A stretch of 31,485 nucleotides of DNA from DATKZH01 sp964475955 (GTDB lineage: Bacteria; Planctomycetota; Planctomycetia; Pirellulales; Thermoguttaceae): NCBI GenBank assembly GCA_964475955.1, contig CAYYZY010000084.1, positions 1-31,485 on the forward strand. The letters run 5' to 3'. The notes under the pieces are model-generated. The model was given only the letters and a program-made list of their open reading frames with translations. It was not told the DNA's origin and searched no databases. The translations under genes were made by a program, and so were the position numbers. Below, in pieces: positions 28,505 through 31,485 of the stretch (position 1 is the first letter of the stretch; every line of letters begins with the position of its first letter).

Positions 28505-30085
28505 TCACTCCACTTCCACCACCTCGATCTCCAGCTTCCCGATCACCTGCATCACCGGCAGGAACGCGCTCAAGGCCGAGGCTTTCTTGAAGTTGCTGTG
28601 GGCCATTTTGAGGTGCGCTGCGCCGATTCCGCCTTGGGGGCGCGTGGCGTCGAGCGCGATCCATTGCCCGGCCAAGTAAACCTCCGTCCACATGTGGTAG
28701 TAGAACGCCCGTTTCGCGTAGACCAGCCCGATGGCCAGCCGTGCGGGGACGCCGCGCGCCCGGCACAGGGCGGCCAGCAGCACCGCGTGCTCCGTGCAGT
28801 CGCCTTTGCCCGAGGCGATCACGTCGGCGGCCGTGGCGAACGCCTGGGTGTAGTCCCACTCGGTCACCGCGTCGGCCGCGTATCGCTCCAGGGCCACGGC
28901 CACGCGCCAGGGGTCCTGCTCGCCGGGGGCGACCTTGCGCGCCGCGGCGACGATCGCGGGAAAGTCGCTCTGAATGAGATTGTTCGGCTGGAGGTCGTCG
29001 TCGGTCGGCGGGTCATCGGGCGCGTCGGGGTTGCCGGGCTCGCCATCGGGCCGTAGGGCGTAGACGGTCACCTCGGCCGTGTGCGGATCGATCGACTCCA
29101 CCTTCTGGGAAGGCCCGGCCACGAACACGTCGGCCGGATCGCGATCGCCGAGCTGCACGCGATAGCGGATGCGCTTCGTCGCCCGGGGTGATGGAATTTG
29201 CCGGTCGACGGGCACCTTCACGTCGGCGACCAGGTCGAGCCCGCCCGGCTCGATCTCCTTCAGTGCCTCCTCCCGCGTGGCGCGGTACGACTCGACGTTC
29301 ATCGTCGCCATCCAGCTCTTGATGACTTCGCCCGACTCGTCGGTCCACAGGCTGCCCTCCAGCGCAGGCACGCCCAGCTCTTCGGGAAACGCGAGCACCG
29401 TGTCGATCCGCAACAGGTCGCGCGTGCCCTCGAGCAGTCGGACGGGCTCCACCTCGCGCGCGACGAGCCGGTTCGTCCCCGGCAGGTAGAGTTCCGGCAC
29501 CAGCGCCCGAACGGTCCGCTCTTCCCCCGGCTTCATGGGCTTGCGGGCCAGCGAAAGCTCGACGGCGGCGAATCCCCCGCCGCGCGGCGACCAGGGAATC
29601 GACGCGGTTTCCGTTTTCCCCTTGGTGCTGCGCTCGATTTGCAGCGTGTTGCCGGCCACGCGCCCGGCGGCGCGCATCGGCTCGGGGCCGCGCGACGATT
29701 CGACATCGAATTCGACCAGCGCGCCGTCGGCCGTCTCGAGGCAGGTGAGCCGATCCTCCATCTCGGTGCGCTGGCCGTCGCGGCGCGTGACCAGGTGACT
29801 GCGCGTCTGGACGCGGACGAGTTGCCGGCCGTCGCGCTCCAGGGGCGTGATCTTCGTGTGCTGGTAGCCGACGCGGCTCCCCTTCATATAGACGATGTCC
29901 CACGTCTGCCGCTCGGCGACCGGCGGCTGCTGCGCGCCCTCGTCGCTCGCGCTTTCCGAGGCGTCCGACGGTCCGCGCCCGCAGCCGCAACACGCCAGAA
30001 GCGCCAACCCCAACACCAAGCCGGGCCCGCCCCGCCACCGCCCGGCGCCGGGAATCTCAGGCCAGTTTGCCCAAGTTCGCTTCAT
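28505..30085 (-). CDS. transglutaminase-fold lipoprotein
   Basis: A 526-residue protein of the papain-like transglutaminase/cysteine peptidase superfamily. The N-terminus has a signal peptide with a lipobox (LLAC, cysteine 32), so it should be a membrane-anchored lipoprotein facing the periplasm. A large beta-rich domain (about 58-345) precedes the catalytic region. Catalytic residues are C430 (GKGDCTEHAVLLAALCRA), H464 (YYHMWTEVYLAGQWIALD) and D479, all intact. The rest of the fold, RGVPARLAIGLVY, is typical of the family. Substrate unknown; the fold serves peptide cross-linking or peptidase roles. GGAGGA 8 nt before the ATG at 30085 sets the start, although the frame is open for another 195 codons upstream. 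A possible -10 (TATACT, minus strand) is at 30038-30043 reading inside the gene's own 5' part or just upstream, so not convincing. Confidence 0.88.
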   Translation of the reverse strand: MKRTWANWPEIPGAGRWRGGPGLVLGLALLACCGCGRGPSDASESASDEGAQQPPVAERQTWDIVYMKGSRVGYQHTKITPLERDGRQLVRVQTRSHLVTRRDGQRTEMEDRLTCLETADGALVEFDVESSRGPEPMRAAGRVAGNTLQIERSTKGKTETASIPWSPRGGGFAAVELSLARKPMKPGEERTVRALVPELYLPGTNRLVAREVEPVRLLEGTRDLLRIDTVLAFPEELGVPALEGSLWTDESGEVIKSWMATMNVESYRATREEALKEIEPGGLDLVADVKVPVDRQIPSPRATKRIRYRVQLGDRDPADVFVAGPSQKVESIDPHTAEVTVYALRPDGEPGNPDAPDDPPTDDDLQPNNLIQSDFPAIVAAARKVAPGEQDPWRVAVALERYAADAVTEWDYTQAFATAADVIASGKGDCTEHAVLLAALCRARGVPARLAIGLVYAKRAFYYHMWTEVYLAGQWIALDATRPQGGIGAAHLKMAHSNFKKASALSAFLPVMQVIGKLEIEVVEVE

Positions 30086-30687
30086 CGCGTCGTTCCTCCA
30101 ATACTCCAGGGGGCGAATTCGGCGGCAACCTTCCCTGAGTATAACCGCTTGCGCGCCCGACGCAGGGGGGAGCTTTTGCGGCGACGCGCCGCCAGCGGCG
30201 AAGAACCTCGCAGGGAACCGATCCCGCGCGCACGCCGTATCGATTTCCAGCGGCGCCGATCGGCCCGAGGTTTCGTGGGCGCGGATCGCCGCGCGAACGA
30301 GGGTGCGTTTCCGGTGCAAACTCACCGCGACCGACAGGGCTCCTCGCCGGGTCCGGCAGTTCCGACGGGGATTGCCCCGTGCAGCCGGCTTGCCGGTTTC
30401 TGAGGTGGTATGTTTCGGTAGGTCCACGTCTGGGCAGGGTTCCCCTGCCGGCCGGAGCCGTTTCCCGCGAGGGGCATCTCCGCTGTTCGCGTGACGACGA
30501 TCGCACCAGCCGTCGCGGTTTTTCCGGCTTTGACGCCCGCATTGCCGTACCCGGTGGGCAAGTGGCCAACCGAGCGAGAAGACGCCGCGGAAGCGTGACC
30601 TACGGTTTGGTAGAAGGACTCCCAGTTGCGGCTTCCCCGTCCCCGCGTCATTGAGACTGCTTCGCACCACCAGACGAAAGAGCGCCG
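30086..30687. other. 602-bp divergent intergenic region
   Basis: It separates the lipoprotein gene (minus) from the conserved hypothetical (plus). Short frames exist on both strands, but none resembles a known protein. A minus-strand TATACT (30138-30143), about 53 nt before the lipoprotein start, is a candidate -10 with no clear -35. GGCAGGG (30433-30439) pairs with CCCTGCC (30443-30449) around TTC as a compact hairpin. Nothing else recognisable. Confidence 0.5.
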
Positions 30688-31380
30688 ATGGGCTTCCTGA
30701 AGAAATTCTTCCGCAACGTTGTCCGTGACGGCTCGGTCCCGGTCGGGACCAGCAGCTTCGACGAGCTAAGCGAAAAGGAATTGGAGGCCCACCTGGGCGT
30801 CTCGCGATATGGGGATTTCGTGCTTACCGAGGCGGTGCGGCCCTCCTACGACCTCCAGGTCGTTCCCAGCCAAGGCTATCGCCACGACTCCTACCGCGAC
30901 GAGGAGAACCGCACCAACGTGCCGGTCCTCATGGGAGCCGTCTCCCGGGAAAACCTGTTCGACGTCTTCCTCGACCTGCTCGATCCGCTGGGAAACGTCG
31001 TCGACGTCGTGCTGGAAACCAGCCACAACCGCGACCGCCGCGGACACCAGGACCTCTACCGCGAACACATCGACACGCCCGTCCTCAAAAGCATCCTCTG
31101 GGAGTACGAAGACCTGCTTCAGAACGACGGGTGCACCGGCGTGGCCGTGCTCAATCCCGGCGTGCCCGTGGAAGTCCAGTTCGACGAACACAAGCTGCTG
31201 ATCGTCTACGGATCGCAGCTCAAGGAATTCGAGCAGGCGTTCGGCGAACGGCGCGTCGCCTGCGACGACCAGATGAAGTTCATCACCGAGGCCGAACACG
31301 TCCACTCCTCCAGCGACCACTACGCCCGGCAGTTCGACGAACTGAAGACCCGGCTGGGCATGGATTGCGGTTTCATGTAG
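30688..31380 (+). CDS. conserved hypothetical protein
   Basis: A 230-residue soluble protein opening MGFLKKFFRNVVRDGSVPVG, without signal peptide or membrane helix. It has an alpha/beta pattern, with strands in LLIVYGSQLKEFEQAF and GVAVLNPGVPVEVQFDEHK, and many charged residues. I do not recognise a named domain; it looks like a lineage-restricted family. A weak Shine-Dalgarno (GAAAGAG) precedes the ATG. No adjacent partner gene is visible before the window ends. Confidence 0.8.
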   Translation: MGFLKKFFRNVVRDGSVPVGTSSFDELSEKELEAHLGVSRYGDFVLTEAVRPSYDLQVVPSQGYRHDSYRDEENRTNVPVLMGAVSRENLFDVFLDLLDPLGNVVDVVLETSHNRDRRGHQDLYREHIDTPVLKSILWEYEDLLQNDGCTGVAVLNPGVPVEVQFDEHKLLIVYGSQLKEFEQAFGERRVACDDQMKFITEAEHVHSSSDHYARQFDELKTRLGMDCGFM

Positions 31381-31485
31381 GCGGAGCCCCCGGGGTGCGT
31401 CCGTTCCCGTGAACTAGATTCTGTCGGGAAAACCCGTAGGGTGGGTGCTTGCACTACTGCTGTCAACATCTTTGGTCAGGGGCCC
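31381..31485. other. 105-bp tail of the window, no feature seen
   Basis: After the stop codon the sequence has no recognisable gene. CTTGCACTACTGCTGTC near 31447-31464 resembles CTTGCACTGCTGTC at 24878-24891 inside the MITE-like element, with a three-base difference, so a related repeat may begin here. Confidence 0.35.

Noticed and set aside
30379..30654. Short plus-strand gene before the conserved hypothetical
   Set aside because: No Shine-Dalgarno, no recognisable domain, low-complexity Arg/Gly/Ser composition and overlap with equally long frames on the other strand.

Overview
The window looks like a GC-rich chromosomal segment from a planctomycete, most likely a Pirellulales-type member of Planctomycetota. 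This placement is inferred from gene content and sequence character; no rRNA or other marker is present. Supporting signs are a TatC with a very large insert after helix 1, a discoidin/di-haem protein resembling the alpha subunit of hydrazine synthase, small lipoproteins and hypotheticals of a planctomycete type, and intergenic DNA full of palindromic elements. I saw no tRNA, rRNA, CRISPR array, transposase gene or phage gene.

Layout. 1-3267 (minus): an 882-residue membrane-anchored protein followed by an ABC ATPase that runs off the left edge. 3268-4438: about 1.2 kb without a convincing gene. 4439-5644 (plus): an HD-GYP protein, convergent with a small ABM-fold monooxygenase (5655-5963), an enolase-superfamily enzyme (6038-7156) and trpE (7375-8925), all minus. 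9451-11111 (plus): mcsA-mcsB, a protein-arginine kinase pair behind a good sigma70-type promoter. 11126-12967 (minus): coaD and a class V aminotransferase, separated by a 26-bp inverted repeat. 13069-13296: a small membrane protein. 13473-14999 (minus): a uroporphyrinogen-III methyltransferase/synthase fusion. 15254-17217 (plus): a TPR protein and rpsT. 17221-19269 (minus): pyrK, an RsuA/RluB-type pseudouridine synthase and a small lipoprotein. 19783-21537 (plus): tatC and a small conserved protein.

21630-23723 is a scar. A large hypothetical protein runs into a single WD40 blade and then the C-terminal third of a malate dehydrogenase, each in a different frame. 24067-24810 is an alpha/beta-hydrolase fold protein that has lost its nucleophile and its catalytic histidine. 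25344-28223 is the secreted discoidin/beta-propeller/di-haem protein. 28505-30085 (minus) is a transglutaminase-fold lipoprotein, and 30688-31380 (plus) is a conserved hypothetical.

The genes are mostly housekeeping singletons (tryptophan, CoA, tetrapyrrole, pyrimidine, ribosome, Tat export, protein quality control), not one pathway. The most unusual items are the hydrazine-synthase-alpha-like protein, the dead hydrolase just upstream of it, the TatC insert, the triple gene-fragment junction, and several structurally different palindromic elements between genes.
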